Part shown: in pieces, positions 31,950 through 43,153 of the stretch
Layout: every line of letters begins with the position of its first letter
How positions within the stretch are numbered: the stretch's first letter is position 1
Source: Anthostomella pinea
Taxonomy: Eukaryota > Ascomycota > Sordariomycetes > Xylariales > Xylariaceae
Assembly: GCA_963556695.1 (NCBI GenBank)
Contig: CAUWAG010000018.1
Coordinates: 1,364,001 to 1,428,000 of the forward strand
Direction: 5' to 3'
Length of the DNA stretch: 64,000 bases
The notes under the pieces: generated by a model
The model's database searches: none
The model's input: only the letters and a program-made list of their open reading frames with translations
What the model was told of the DNA's origin: nothing
Position numbers and translations under genes: made by a program

Positions 31950-32528
31950 CGTGTAGAGTAAGTGGCAGTCGGTTTTGGGTTCTCTTTCTGTTCTAGTGTC
32001 GAGTTACGAAAATAACGGTCTAAGGTCAACTCTAATTAAGCCGCGCGAACGGGCGAAGGTGCAGCCTTATAACTGTTAACGGTTCTCGGTGGTATTGGTA
32101 AGCAATGTTGTATGACCGGACCGAACGTAGACGCGAGCCGAGATCTCGGCCCCGGAAGACGGCTTTTGAATGCATTGTAACGGCCCGGGAGTAATGCAAA
32201 ATTACGATTGCCCGCCCAGACTAATATCGTCGCCAACCGGGGGCGTACTCGATCTAGCCCGGCATCCTGGCATCTTATGGATCTTTCGGGGAATCATCAG
32301 GACCGAGGTCCGAGAGCGAGAGCGAGAGCGAGAGCGACGTGAGGCTCCTATTCTCGGCACGGGGCGGCAATACGACCACGTGACAATCTGTCATCGAACG
32401 CCTGACGAAGATATGTCGATTGTTCGTTCTTAACTTCTTACAACACTATAGTCCCGCATGTACGCGATCATTGTCCTAGCGAATGAAAACCTCGCCACTT
32501 GAATGACAGGCCCAAGCCAGGACTCGCG
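31950..32528. other. Intergenic with a short GAGAGC repeat
   Basis: Contains GAGAGC hexamers repeated about four times at 32310-32337. No gene seen. Confidence 0.5.
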
Positions 32529-32729
32529 CTACAGCCAGGCCAGACTTGAAGATATCACCAGACATCCCACGCCCAATCCTTGAATCACTAGGAGGGGCCA
32601 AGAATTTACAGTGGAAATCACCAAAGCAGAAGCGACAAATGTTGTCAATGGAATGACGTATAGCGCAAATTCTGCCTTGCTGACCGCGCGGCTCCCTGAC
32701 CCGCGTGCGTAGAAGGATTCGGAGGGATA

Positions 32730-32880
32730 ACGGCGGGGGCATGCAGATGGGACAGCCCCCCAGATGGGACAGTTCCCCCACCAAAACACAACATTTGTAC
32801 CCACATATAACCCCATTGGTATTGAGGCTATAGATAATGTATATATATCAAAAGAATCGCCTTTTCTTGGTGTTTTTAGC
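32730..32880 (+). repeat. Left terminal inverted repeat of the 2.6-kb element
   Basis: High identity with the reverse complement of 35170-35321, with the duplicated GATGGGACAG motif at the outer end. Confidence 0.85.
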
Positions 32881-33359
32881 AATACTAGTGCTTTTAGCGG
32901 TAGCGCGCGGGTTGGCGGATTTCTTGGCGCCGAGATCGCATCATAATGGGCTCTTCCTTTTCATTATCCGGCTTGTCAGATACTCCTTCGCCCTCTTTGT
33001 CAACAACCACCCCTTTGTCTAGATCTTCCAAATCTGTTGAATCAGAGGAGAGAGAGTCCTCAGAAGGCGATTCCTCTGATTCTTTGGTCTCCAGGTTCTG
33101 CATTTGTTGGATTAAAGGTACCCTTAGAGGGCACCTTAACAGTTATACAACGGAACCTAATTGTTCCGTCCCGATCCAGCCCCCTCTGGCAAAAAGCTGC
33201 CACGGTCGCACAGGGACACTTCAAGGACACAGAATACACACATACACTTCAACCTCACGATTGGCTCAAATCTAACAGCATTTCGTGCAAAAGTCGTCGT
33301 CTCTCCACCCGCTGGTCAATCAGCACTCGTGTGGCCTCCGTATGCTCAATCTGCTCCTG

Positions 33360-34985
33360 AATAACGTCTCCTATCCTCTATAGCCATTGATCAGGCTCTT
33401 CCTGGGGGCCTTACGGCGCTTTTTAGGCTATAGACGCTCGATCTCGTCGTCTTTTGCCTCGTTTTGCAGCTTCAGCATGGCTAATTCAATCACCATCTCA
33501 TCTTATGACTTTGCGACCGCGCGCACTGCTGCTCGTTGGTTAGGGGTCTCCGCGACTGTTGACAACATCAGGGCTATATCCTGCCCTGATGTAGGGGCTT
33601 CCAGGGCATCAGGGGTGGTTTCAGGGTTCATTATAGCAGCAGCTGTTACTTGTATCTCTGCTGCCTTTATCACATGCTCGTTTGCCAGTGTCTTGTTCCT
33701 ATTTATGGGCTAAAGGCCAGCAGCACGCCATCTCAAACGCACAATAACAAGTAGCTTTGTCACGGGCTTTTGCCAGACAAGAAAGAAACTTAATTTTGCC
33801 AATGGGGGCCAAATCGTTCAACTGACCAAGCTGGTTAATGAGGCGGCGATAGGCGGCCTTCATCACAAAGAAAACGGTCAGATCTAGGGACTAAAAGATG
33901 TGAGACTACCCTTATCAGCGGAATAACTACTAATTGAGAATATAACCTACCGTATGGGCAAGAAAAAAGCTCAGATAGACGTTGTTTATATAACACAGAT
34001 ACATAAAATCATCTGAGCAGTGGCTGTCATGGCCGTCGAGCACCAACAGGCAGAACTCATCCGGGTCTTCAGGGGCAGTATTTGGCAGATAGATCTAAGA
34101 GGTTATTTAGTATACAGTTAACATTAAAAATAAGAAAAAAATAACCTTTTCAAACTATTTGAGCACAATCGCGTTTAAGAACCAGCTATTAACAAAGTAA
34201 GTCACTATCCAGTCTGCCACCCCAGGATGCTCGAGAATAAGCTGCTCTTTGAACCACTACGTCTGTATCGACTTCGCCTTAAAGATAACCAGCGGCCGGA
34301 GCTTTTTCCTAGTGGCGGTGATTGTTTCTACCACAGTAGTCCACGTGCGGTCATTGTTGGACTTGACGTTGGCCCCTTTTGAGCCAGAACTGCCTATTAC
34401 AAGGCCATCAGACCTATAACCTCCTGGTTAGCCGTCTGAAAAACACTTGGATTGGACATATGTACTGCCGGCCCTGCATAATGCCGTACTTATCGACATT
34501 TGTGTGGTTCTCAGACTTGATAAAATCGAAATTTATGTAGCGGTCATGATAGCCATGGATATTGTCGGGAATGGCAGCATTGATACATTTGTAGTCAAGT
34601 TTTCTGCCCATTTTGGTCTTTATCTCTGGGTTCTGGCGGATAAAATTTCGCATGTAATGGCCACCAAGATGAGGCGGTTTTCTCTGGGATTGTAGGATCT
34701 TCTGGATGATGTACCTCACATTAGCGTGAGTAGGGGCATGGCCGGCCTTTTCTTGGTACAGAATCTATGAAATTAACTTCTTTTTTTGAGCAAGGTTTAT
34801 TTTCTGTCTGTGAGCATGTCCTTTATGCTAGGTGCCAGTTATAGGCATTGTTGAGTCTTTAACTTTACGAGAAAGGGTGGTTTTGGTACTCAATAACGCT
34901 GGGCAGCCTTCTAGAGGGTCAGATCGTCACTGTTCACGGCGGCTATTGCCTTAGCAAGGTCCTCTTTGGTGTATAAAGGCGCCAT
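33360..34985 (-). pseudogene. Decayed pogo-type DDE transposase with two apparent introns
   Basis: Reads from MAPLYTKEDLAKAIAAVN (34985) through a psq/CENP-B-like DNA-binding part (HANVRYIIQKILQSQR, IRQNPEIKTKMGRKLDYK). The catalytic core follows: first Asp in NVDKYGIMQG, second in LLVLDGHDSH and third in SLDLTVF. The C-terminal part is helical and charged (LNDLAPIGKIKFLSCLAKAR, then an Asn/Glu/Ala-rich tail). Many in-frame stops, mostly TAG, break it. Two GT-AG intervals, about 34100-34150 and 33909-33960, fall where the coding text must be joined (FEK to IYLPNTAPEDP, and PIRT to SHIF), so the parent element had spliceosomal introns. A glutamine before the third Asp has become TAG, fitting CpA-to-TpA change. 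Confidence 0.8.
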
Positions 34986-35169
34986 TTTGACGTATTGAAT
35001 CTTATGATGCTTGCAGAAAAAAAGGTAAAAAAAGAACTACAGAACTTCTGCATGGTTGAAAAGGATAGAGGGCACGGGTCCCATTACCCCTCAGATTAGT
35101 GCCGGACGTGCTAACTTCCGACCCCTGCCACGGGACATCCCGCGGTAGGACACCTGATAAATTCCACAT

Positions 35170-35321
35170 TGGAAGAAACACCAAGAAAAGACAATTCAGA
35201 CGATATATTTATGATATCTACAACTTCAATCCCGATAAAGATGTGGATGGGTGCAAATGTTGTGTTTTGGTGGCGGAACTGTCCTATCTGGGGGGCTGTC
35301 CCATCTGCATGCCCCCGCCGT
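35170..35321 (-). repeat. Right terminal inverted repeat of the 2.6-kb element
   Basis: Inverted partner of 32730-32880. Confidence 0.85.
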
Positions 35322-36019
35322 TACGGCACAGGTGGCGTGGAACTTCGATCGCACTCTCGTGGTCTGTTTTCAAGGCATGATGGTGGCAAAGAGTAGCCAA
35401 AGAGTCATATAATCCGCAGGAGCCGGTGCGTGGGGTACCTGCGGCAGTGCCGATGAAGTTCCAGAGCATGTGGACATTATGACTGGGTAACTTATGAGCC
35501 AGGATCCGGCAACCACGAGCAAATAAACCCACCAAAACCAGCTGCGCCATATGGGCATATCATCTCCACACAGTCACATCATCTCCAAGAATGCACATAC
35601 TCTAAAAATAAACAGAGTGGCGACTAGCGGCTGGTTGAATAGTTCAAATATGGACGCCCTCGTCTTCATCTTAAGACTTTATTCTTCATCAGCGACAAAA
35701 TACCTCAACCACTTCTGACCACGACTCATTAGACGAATTACTACTACATCACACCGCCGACCTACTTCCGACCGTCAACAGAAACAATCACCTCGCCTCG
35801 ACTCACCCTTCTCAACAAACGGATGTTATCCCCAAACATGCATTTCTTATTCCCAGCATTCCTCCTTCCGCTGGCATTCGCTGCCAAGCTCGCCCCTCCA
35901 CAAGCACCAGAGCTCGCCACGCGGGGCTCGACAACGAGCGACCCCAAAGTTCTTGCTGTGCTTTTTCCACCCGCTGTCGAGGATTTGACCAAAAAGATAC
36001 TACTTCAAATGCTCTTCGA

Positions 36020-36034
36020 CATAGATAGGGTGAG
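36020..36034 (+). repeat. Target-site duplication of the LINE, first copy
   Basis: CATAGATAGGGTGAG, identical to 41614-41628. Confidence 0.9.
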
Positions 36035-36591
36035 TTTGTCTTGTTTGTTTTGTATTTAATGTGGGGGGTAGCTCCTCAGTAGTGCAAACCACGCCTCCCA
36101 GAGCCTCTGTATCGCAGGGTTATGGAGGTCTCAAGATAATAAATACAGTCAGTCCCGCTCATGGGCCTATCCCCGTTGTGGTGGCGGTATGACCTTGGGG
36201 TCATCTATCTGGTCCTTCAAGAAAAGCTATCTATCGAGGGCAGATTATTGAAAAGAACTTGCTCTTCTCCACAAATTTTGCCCATTCTGTGCTCCTCTCC
36301 CCTAAGTATTGTAAACAAGCTGTTTTAGGCGAGTACCTAGGCAGCAGCTGGTTTTTTCCCAGCCTCTTACAAAAGAAAATATATTGTGGTATTTTCTTCT
36401 CACCACAGCTGCAGTGATCATACGAGTCTGTATGCCCAAAGCGTTCATGGTATCTGGCAAAGTCGCAATATTTCAGATCTGACCGCTAGAAGTCTGTGTA
36501 AAGTACTCCTTTTAAAAGATATAAGGTCTCTTTTAGTTATTGTATGTAAGTATATTTCTTGATACCTAGGTTCTGATTAGTCTTTTTACCA

Positions 36592-39500
36592 TTAATTAAA
36601 CTCTTTCTTGCCCTTTCTTTTGAGATCTTTTTTGACCCAAGAGATTGTAAGAAGGTTTGTTATGTCTGTTTCTAGCATGGCACCCTCTTTTGCTAGTGTG
36701 TCGGCAGCTTCGTTGCCATCAATATCTCTGTGTCCAGGAATCCACTTGACGGTCACTCCAGAAGTGTGTGTTGTGGCAAGTCCTTGAAATCATAGAAAAA
36801 TGTTCTGTGATGTCTCGGGTGGAGTCCCATTGAGCCCATCTACCACTGACATGTTGTCCAGGCAGACATATAGCTGTTTTCTGTATCCAATTGCCCTGGC
36901 TGCTGCAAGACCTTGGAGAGCACCATGGACTTCAGCATCCACTACTTCTGCTTGTAGAAGTCTGCCCCTTCCCCGGTATACTTCTTGTGCAGTGCCGCCT
37001 TTCCTGATGGTATAACCCCATCCAGTGCGGGTTGTGCCTTGGTCATCCAATTGTGATCCATCTGAGTAGATGACAAGGTCAGTGTTCGTATTTCTTTCCT
37101 GTAACCATTGCTTGAAGAGCTCTGTTTCTTTGTCCTTGTCTTTACGGACTTGGGCCTTTTTCCATGATGGCTTGGTGAGTGTTGGTCTCTGGAAGTCAGG
37201 GACTAGTTGGAAGCTTCTTTGTAGCCTTGTTGGTTCTTTGCGAGCTTGTATTTGGAGCCTGCCAACAAGAGGGTGTCTCTGGTCTACTCTTCCGAGTCGG
37301 AAGCCGTGACGTCTTCTTATTGACTCTGCAAGAATTCCTGCTGGAGGAATCTGTGATTCAAAGTGTAGGATATGTCCAGGGTGTGTTTTCCAGACCGGCA
37401 GGATAGCTCTAATTGCCGTTCGTAGTACAGCATCTATTGTTCCAAGAAGCCTTTTAATGCGACATGCTGATGTCCCACCTAAGCTCCCAATTTTTTCCAT
37501 TCCTGGGTACCAGGCCTCCAGGCCATGTGTAAGAATAGGAATAACACAAGTTTTCACAGCCTTCTTGGTTGACTTTACTGGAAGTCCTTTGACTGTGTTG
37601 CATAGTCCTCGAATGTGGTTTGCTACCCTACTAGCTTTCTTGGCCCAGTAGGAAACGTGATCTTTGAAGTTCAGTTTTCTATCCAGGAAGACACCCAGCC
37701 ATCGCATGGAGTTCTTTGCTGTTCTGTTCATTGTCCCGTGGCGGACCGGAGGATTGTCTGAGTTCTTTTTCCGTGAGAAATGCATAATCTCGGTTTTGTC
37801 GGGATCAAATTCAATAGCGTTGTCGTGTCCCCATTGGTTGAGCAGGTAAAGATTTTCAGAAGCCTCTTTGGCTGTTTCTTTGAGGTCCTTTCCAATGCAG
37901 AGAGTTGCTAGGTCGTCTGCATATCCAAAGCGTCTTCTTTTCATCCCGAGTCGGGCACAGATTGGCTCTGTATATAGCATATAAAGAATTGGAGAAGCTG
38001 GTGAGCCTTGTGGTAGCCCACAAGTGAAAGCTTTAATATTGGTCACAATACCTTCAAACCGAACCCTTGCAGACCGCTCGGACATGAATGACTGGACCCA
38101 TCTTACGAGAAAGCCCGGCCAGCCCTGTTCTCTCATGCGAACCACCAGCCGTCCCATTAAGGCAGCATCAAAGGCCCCTTTCATATCTGACGTGACTACC
38201 GTTGCAACGAGGCCTTGGTCGAGGGCCTGCTCAATATCGTGTATGAGTGCAGCTACCAGGCCAGTGGCAGAGCGCTCTGATAGAGCTCCAAAATGTTATA
38301 GAGCTAGAACTCCAAGTTTAACAACAAACCAGGTAATTCTTTTTGCGATGAGTCGTTCTAGGCCTTTGCCAAGACATGACAGTAGCGATATTGGTCTGTA
38401 GGCCCTGGGATTGGAGTAGTCTTTCTTTCCTGGTTTTGAGATCATCACTATCTTAGCTACTTTGAATTGTTTAGGGTGGTGTCTAATCTGTAGGCAGGTC
38501 TGGAAAAGGGCTCTGATATGTTCCTCAATGAATGGCCAGCAAGCTTTTGGGATTCGTACTATGAGGGTATCTACTCCCAGGGAGTTGCTCTTGGTCCCTA
38601 AAGTGCACCCTTTAGCCTCTTCCAGTCCGACATGGTATTTAAGGGGGATGTGTGGCTTGTGTTATATGATCTGAGCAGACTAGGGGTCGATGATATCGTT
38701 ATCTGAGGTACTTCGTTCAAGCGTGGCTGAGCGTAGTGCATTTGCCTTGCTCTCTTATGACTCGAATATTTGGTCTCTTATGATGATTAGAGGGGAACGC
38801 AATCCTGCTGATAATTTGTGCCAAGAAACGATTCTGTATAAGTCTTTTGGCTCAGTTGCTGAATTGATTAGAGTCTGTTAGTACTCTCTCCTAGCTTTCC
38901 GAACCACGTGGCGAAATTCCTGTCGGGCTGAATTTTGCCCTTCTTGGCTTATAGTCTGTTTAGAAAGGGCCCTGTATGTCTGAATAGCTGTTTTGCAGTC
39001 ATCATTCCACCAAACAGTGGGCCTAGATTGACGGGGCTTTTTGCCCACTGTCCTGATACAGCCTTGGATCATGTTGATCAAGCTTTGTGTAAAGGCATCC
39101 ACCTGGTCAGGGGATACACCCAGCCGGGGGAGTTCATGAATTCTGGTTTGGACATTATCTGCCAGCTCTTGTAGTTTATCATCCGGTACTATCCAATGAT
39201 TGGCCTTGGGGACTCGGTCTAGATCTCCCTGAATTAGAATGACTATTCGTAATGTCTTATGATCTGAGGTGTACTGAAGTGTATCATTGACTGAGGCTTC
39301 AGCCATAGGGACATCAGAGAACACCAGATCTAATACATTTCTGTCATCATATGTTGGGACATCTGGTTCAGAAATCAGATCCAGTCTGTGGTCTGCCATA
39401 GTCTGTGCAAGTATGACACCACCATGATATCCTGGATTGCTCGAGTCTCAGGATGTGTCGCCAGCATTAAAATCTCCAGCTATAACGCAGCCAAAAGGTA

Positions 39501-39924
39501 GAGTCCATACTTCCAGAATGTCATCCACTTCCTGTGGGTTATCACATGGCCGGTAGACACTGGCAAATATAATGCCTTGTACCTTGACCCAGGTGATATC
39601 TCGTGTAGCATAGGGCCAAAGTTGATCCGTTTAAAGGTGTTTTCTTATATAGATAAGAGATCTGGACCGTGTACTGTCGCTGTCCCAGGAATCCACTGGG
39701 GAGTATATATCATAATTGGGGTGTATTTTTACTCCCATTCTCCCGCCTGGTGGTATGCCAACCTAGGGCTCTTGTATCAGAATGATGTCTGCTTGTTCTC
39801 CTTTGTAGTCAGCCAGATTGATGGCTAACTCTGTAGGGCCTGCACTCTTTTGTCCTCCTGCTGTATTCACAGAATGGATAACTAGATGCCTATATTGATG
39901 TGTTTCGTTTGATGTACCTAACAT
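36592..39924 (-). pseudogene. LINE ORF2: endonuclease, reverse transcriptase, RNase H
   Basis: Starts at ATG 39924, overlapping the ORF1 stop (ATGTTAG). The endonuclease part shows IILIQEP, AGDFNAGD and SDHKTLRI blocks. The reverse transcriptase shows MISKPGKKDYSNPRAYRPIS, SDMKGAFDAA, GLPQGSPASPILY and the catalytic FGYADDLATL (ORF piece 38184-36790). RNase H follows with IYSDGSQLDDQG, AEVHGALQGL and, after a frameshift near 36785, VKWIPGHRDIDGNEAADTLA, ending at TAA 36592. Several stops in the endonuclease (one as EP followed by TAG where Trp is usual) and in the early RT region make it non-functional. Confidence 0.88.
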
Positions 39925-41471
39925 TGACTGACAATAATGGTATCGGCATCTCTGGGATGAGTTGTATCTGTTGTGTCGATTTGTATTGTGATGTCTTTGT
40001 TATTGTTGCTGGGTGTTGACCCAGCTTGGTTTCTGCCTGTTTCATTGAAGGCCTTGGATCTGGCTCTTTCTCTAGCCAGCCTTATTTGCTGGATTTGCTC
40101 CCATGTGTGCTTGTGGATGATGTCTTTCACAACCTTGGGGCGTGCAGGGCATTTATCGAAGTTGGCAGCATGAGGTCCTTTACAGTTGACACACTTTAGG
40201 ATTGGTTTTTTGTATTCCCCCTGGTGTACTGTACTGGCACAATGTGCACATACTTGCTTTTCACATCGGTAGTTCCTACCATGGTATCTCAAGCAGCTCG
40301 CACACTGGTGAACCTTGGGGGAGTATTGAATGTGCCTCGAGGTCATTAAGTGAACAAAAAGCGTGAATAGTTTCTTTGCTGCACGGGGCAGAGAGATCAC
40401 CCATGTGGTCTCCGGATCAGAATTAACTATGTTCTTTAAGAGTATGCACTTTAAAGGTCTGTCACTTGTTTGGGCTTTAACTTCATTAACAACAGCAATG
40501 TCGGTAATATCGATTGTCAACCCTTCCGCACTGATGACCTTTCTTGGGCATTCATTGACCTTGTAGTGATGCCAGACCGTATGGGTCTTGATCTTTTCTG
40601 CCTTGAGAATATCGGTAATTTCTTCTTGGAAGGCCAGGAGCTTAGCCTGAGTTGGCTTGTCCCTTAGGTGTAAGGTAAATCCGGAGGGGCACCGGGTCAC
40701 TTCTCTAAGCTCTTGAGGGTGGAGCTTAAGTCTTCTGTTTAGTGTAGACTTTATTCTGTAAGGCTCTAGATGGCTATTATCCATGTGGACAAAGACCCAG
40801 AGATCATCCTGTTTTTTCTTTAGTTGATTGATAGTGATACAGGCGCCAGGCTGTGTTTTCTTTATGGTAGTGTTGACTGTCTGTGGATGCTGTTGTTGGC
40901 TAGAGGAGACAGCTTGGGCAAAGGTCATGGTGGGCTTTACCATCCCTATCCCCCCAGGGATGGTCTTCCTTTTGGGCGGATCTCGGGTTTCCAGCCACTC
41001 GCTCAGACATTTAGAGAAGAAAGCGCTGAACTCCTTGGCATGAGAGTATAGTTCGGTTCCAGCTTTCTCAAGTGTCTTATCAACCGCTGTAGCACACTCT
41101 TGAAACATTGTCATCCTGGCTTCATAGAGGTACTTGTCTTTAGCCAGTATTCTGGCAACTTGATCCTGGCACTCTGAGAAGGAGGCTTTATTTCCTATAT
41201 CGCGTGTAATAGCTTGGTCTGTCGAGATTTTATTCAATTGAGGTCATTTCATTCCAGTGGTGCTGCTGTCATTGATATTTCGGGATTTTCCTTTCAAAGG
41301 GGAAATAACGGTGAAGTCAGCCTCAGAGACCTGTGACGGGCTGCTGCTGATGTCGTCAAGCAGTGCCTGGCCGTATGTCTTTCTAGGGGCCGGGGATTTG
41401 AGCACGCCGCCGGTGGTCGTCTTTGGGACGGCCACGGGCGTGTTTGGGGGCCCGTCGTGGAAGGGTGCCAT
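39918..41471 (-). pseudogene. LINE ORF1, gag-like nucleic-acid-binding protein
   Basis: It begins MAPFHDGPPNTPVAV at 41471. An in-frame TGA at 41244-41246 interrupts it, after which the same frame runs 440 residues to 39918. A helical middle part (CATAVDKTLEKAGTEL) precedes an RRM-like alpha/beta region and three Cys/His knuckles (CASCLRYHGRNYRC, CAHCASTVHQG, CVNCKGPHAANFDKC) near residues 320-380, typical of ORF1 proteins of Tad/I-type LINEs. Its stop overlaps the ORF2 start, suggesting reinitiation. Confidence 0.85.
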
Positions 41472-41613
41472 CCGGCTTGTGAGAAAAATTCTCTTGTGCC
41501 TTGACAGAGATAGTCAGTTAATGAGAGAAGTGCCTGTTTTAATACAAATATCAAGGTTGCGCCCTAACAGCGGGGCGCCAAGAAAAATAGTTGTTTTTGT
41601 TTGGTTTTGTGTG

Positions 41614-41628
41614 CATAGATAGGGTGAG
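41614..41628 (+). repeat. Target-site duplication of the LINE, second copy
   Basis: CATAGATAGGGTGAG, identical to 36020-36034. Both copies fall in the coding sequence of the kinase-like gene. Confidence 0.9.
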
Positions 41629-42373
41629 GTCTATCCGCTACGGCGAGGTGAACCAAGATGTATATGGCGACCAGCCCGAGGACTGGGTGGCGTCGAACAA
41701 ACATGACTTCTCGGACTTTTCTACAGATGACTGGAACAAGGGCATCATCGAAGGCAAAAGCAAGTTCGAGAACGAAGGCTGGTTCGATGACAAGCCCTTG
41801 GACAATGACGTCACCTCATGGATGGACACTCGATACAGCTACTTTGACCTCACGGAGACCGGTGAGCCCTCTGGTCACCGGTCAGTTGTGGTACCCCAAG
41901 ACAGAGTCAAATTTTTGGAGGGCCGAGTTGGACTGAGGAAAGTCCAAATGGTGCGAAAGAACATGCAAGCACCCTCCAGCGCCTTCGAAGAGCATTTCGC
42001 ACTGGAGAACGAAGCCCGAGCCTACAAGGCCCTCAAAGATAACAAAGACGGCAAAACCCCGAAATTCCTGGGATTTGTCACTGAGCCGTACAAGAAGGAC
42101 ATCGTCACCGGCTTCGTGATCGAGCGTGTGGACGGGCGGACGGCGGACTTCTCGAATAAGAAGGACCTGGCCGCGTGTGTCGATGTCCTACAAAAGTCCC
42201 ACAAAGCAACCGGCATGACCCATGGTGACGCGAATACCCGAGGCAACTATATCATCCAGAGTGATGGCAAGGCGATTATCATTGACTTTGAAAGGGTAGA
42301 GGAGGTAAGCGATGATTTGATGAAGGACGAGGTCGAAGGCTTGGAGAACTATGGAAAATCCCTACAAACCTAG

Positions 42374-43153
42374 ACAGCTAGGGCCGGACTAAATGAGCCA
42401 AAGACGAAAAGCACCAGCCATATACTGTATTTGACGTCTCCCCTGAACCCAGGTCAACCTCAATATAAGGTCTTGAACCCGGATGAAGAGAGCAGGACAT
42501 TGACGAACCCCTAAACCCCTCATTCTACAAACATTGGTACATTATTATTTGCTGTTACGAGTATAACCACTATGAAAATGAATAACATTGTGCAACCAAG
42601 AATTCTTCGTGTGGGAGCATTATTACTCATATGACTTGTTGGATTAATGTGAACCATAGAGCCTATATCTAATATACGGTGATAGCCTATGGGACCATTG
42701 GGCAATTGTGTCTCTGCCCGTCCAGGCGCTAGACTGACTCTCCTTCCACCTCTATAATACAATCTCTTGCTGGTTCTGGAGGTTATACATATGGTTGGCC
42801 CCCCCTGACTCCTCCGGCGATGGCCACATTAGCTGACCATTAATGAATAAGAAGATGTCCTCATGTTGCTATGAGTGAAACGTAGGCGGGGAGCTGAAAG
42901 CGTTGTGGCAGCTGTTGACTTGGTTGCCACCGACCCTCTCTACAGCAACGCATTACCTAGCAGCGACTTGACTTGGACCTGCGAAAATTTCTCCCATGCT
43001 CCAACTATCCCAGTGAAGTTGGGTTCTGTCAGATGCAAGCAGATTTTGCCACAAAAATGCGAACCAAGCCCACCACGGACGCATCTGCCTCCAGATTGCT
43101 ACTTGCACATCAATCATTTCATCATTCGCCATTCCAACCCAGACCCATTCACA
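42374..43153. other. Intergenic
   Basis: 3' flank of the split gene and upstream region of the RRM-like gene. Nothing else recognised. Confidence 0.5.

Larger units (their letters stand above)
32730..35321 (-). mobile_element. Pogo-like transposon with long terminal inverted repeats, 2592 bp
   Basis: The ends are inverted copies over about 150 bases. Both start ACGGCGGGGGCATGCAGATG after TA (32728-32729; 35322-35323 on the other side), share two GATGGGACAG-type motifs and CCACCAAAACACAACATTTG, and end near TTTTCTTGGTGTTT. The interior codes on the reverse strand for a decayed DDE transposase. TA target duplication and DDE type fit the Tc1/mariner/pogo superfamily. It lies 0.7 kb from the LINE insertion. 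Confidence 0.85.
32529..35570 (-). pseudogene. Membrane-protein gene interrupted by a transposon
   Basis: The flanks of the 32730-35321 element both encode hydrophobic protein on the reverse strand. The upstream flank (35570-35324) starts MPIWRSWFWWVYLLVVAGSW and continues to LWLLFATIM. The downstream flank (32727-32529) reads SESFYARGSGSRAVSKAEFA, then two spans (LYVIPLTTFVASALVIS and LLVIQGLGVGCLVISSSLAWL) and a stop. Removing the element with one TA copy brings the flanks together with PPVPYPSESFYAR text, but the upstream flank also needs a frame change or intron near 35383. The host gene is thus probably a small multi-span membrane protein, now dead. The family is not recognised. Confidence 0.5.
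36035..41613 (-). mobile_element. Tad-like non-LTR retrotransposon (LINE), 5.6 kb
   Basis: Nearly full-length element on the reverse strand, bounded by a perfect 15-bp target duplication. Its 5' end (41613) has a short leader and its 3' end (36035) is an A-rich tail read on the reverse strand (ATTAAATACAAAACAAACAA), as expected for target-primed reverse transcription. It carries ORF1 (CCHC knuckles) and ORF2 (endonuclease, reverse transcriptase, RNase H), the layout of the Tad1 clade. Both ORFs carry a few stops or shifts, but the intact duplication and readable ORFs suggest a fairly recent insertion. Confidence 0.9.
35823..42373 (+). pseudogene. Secreted kinase-like protein gene split by a LINE
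   Basis: The 5' part, 35823-36034, encodes a signal-peptide-like start (MHFLFPAFLLPLAFAAK from 35838) and about 50 more residues to LLQMLFDIDRV. The 3' part, 41629-42373, continues in phase once the LINE and one copy of the 15-base duplication are ignored, for a total near 318 residues. The C-terminal half has kinase/aminoglycoside-phosphotransferase-like signatures: FEEHFALENEARAYKAL (helix with possible Lys/Glu pair), VIERVDGRTADF (hinge), THGDANTRGNYII (HxDxxxxN-like catalytic loop) and AIIIDFE (DFG-like metal site). A signal peptide on such a fold is unusual. No lesion is visible other than the insertion. Confidence 0.75.

Noticed and set aside
32300..32340. GAGAGC repeats as a possible regulatory array
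   Set aside because: Only about four hexamers; simple-sequence slippage is sufficient.
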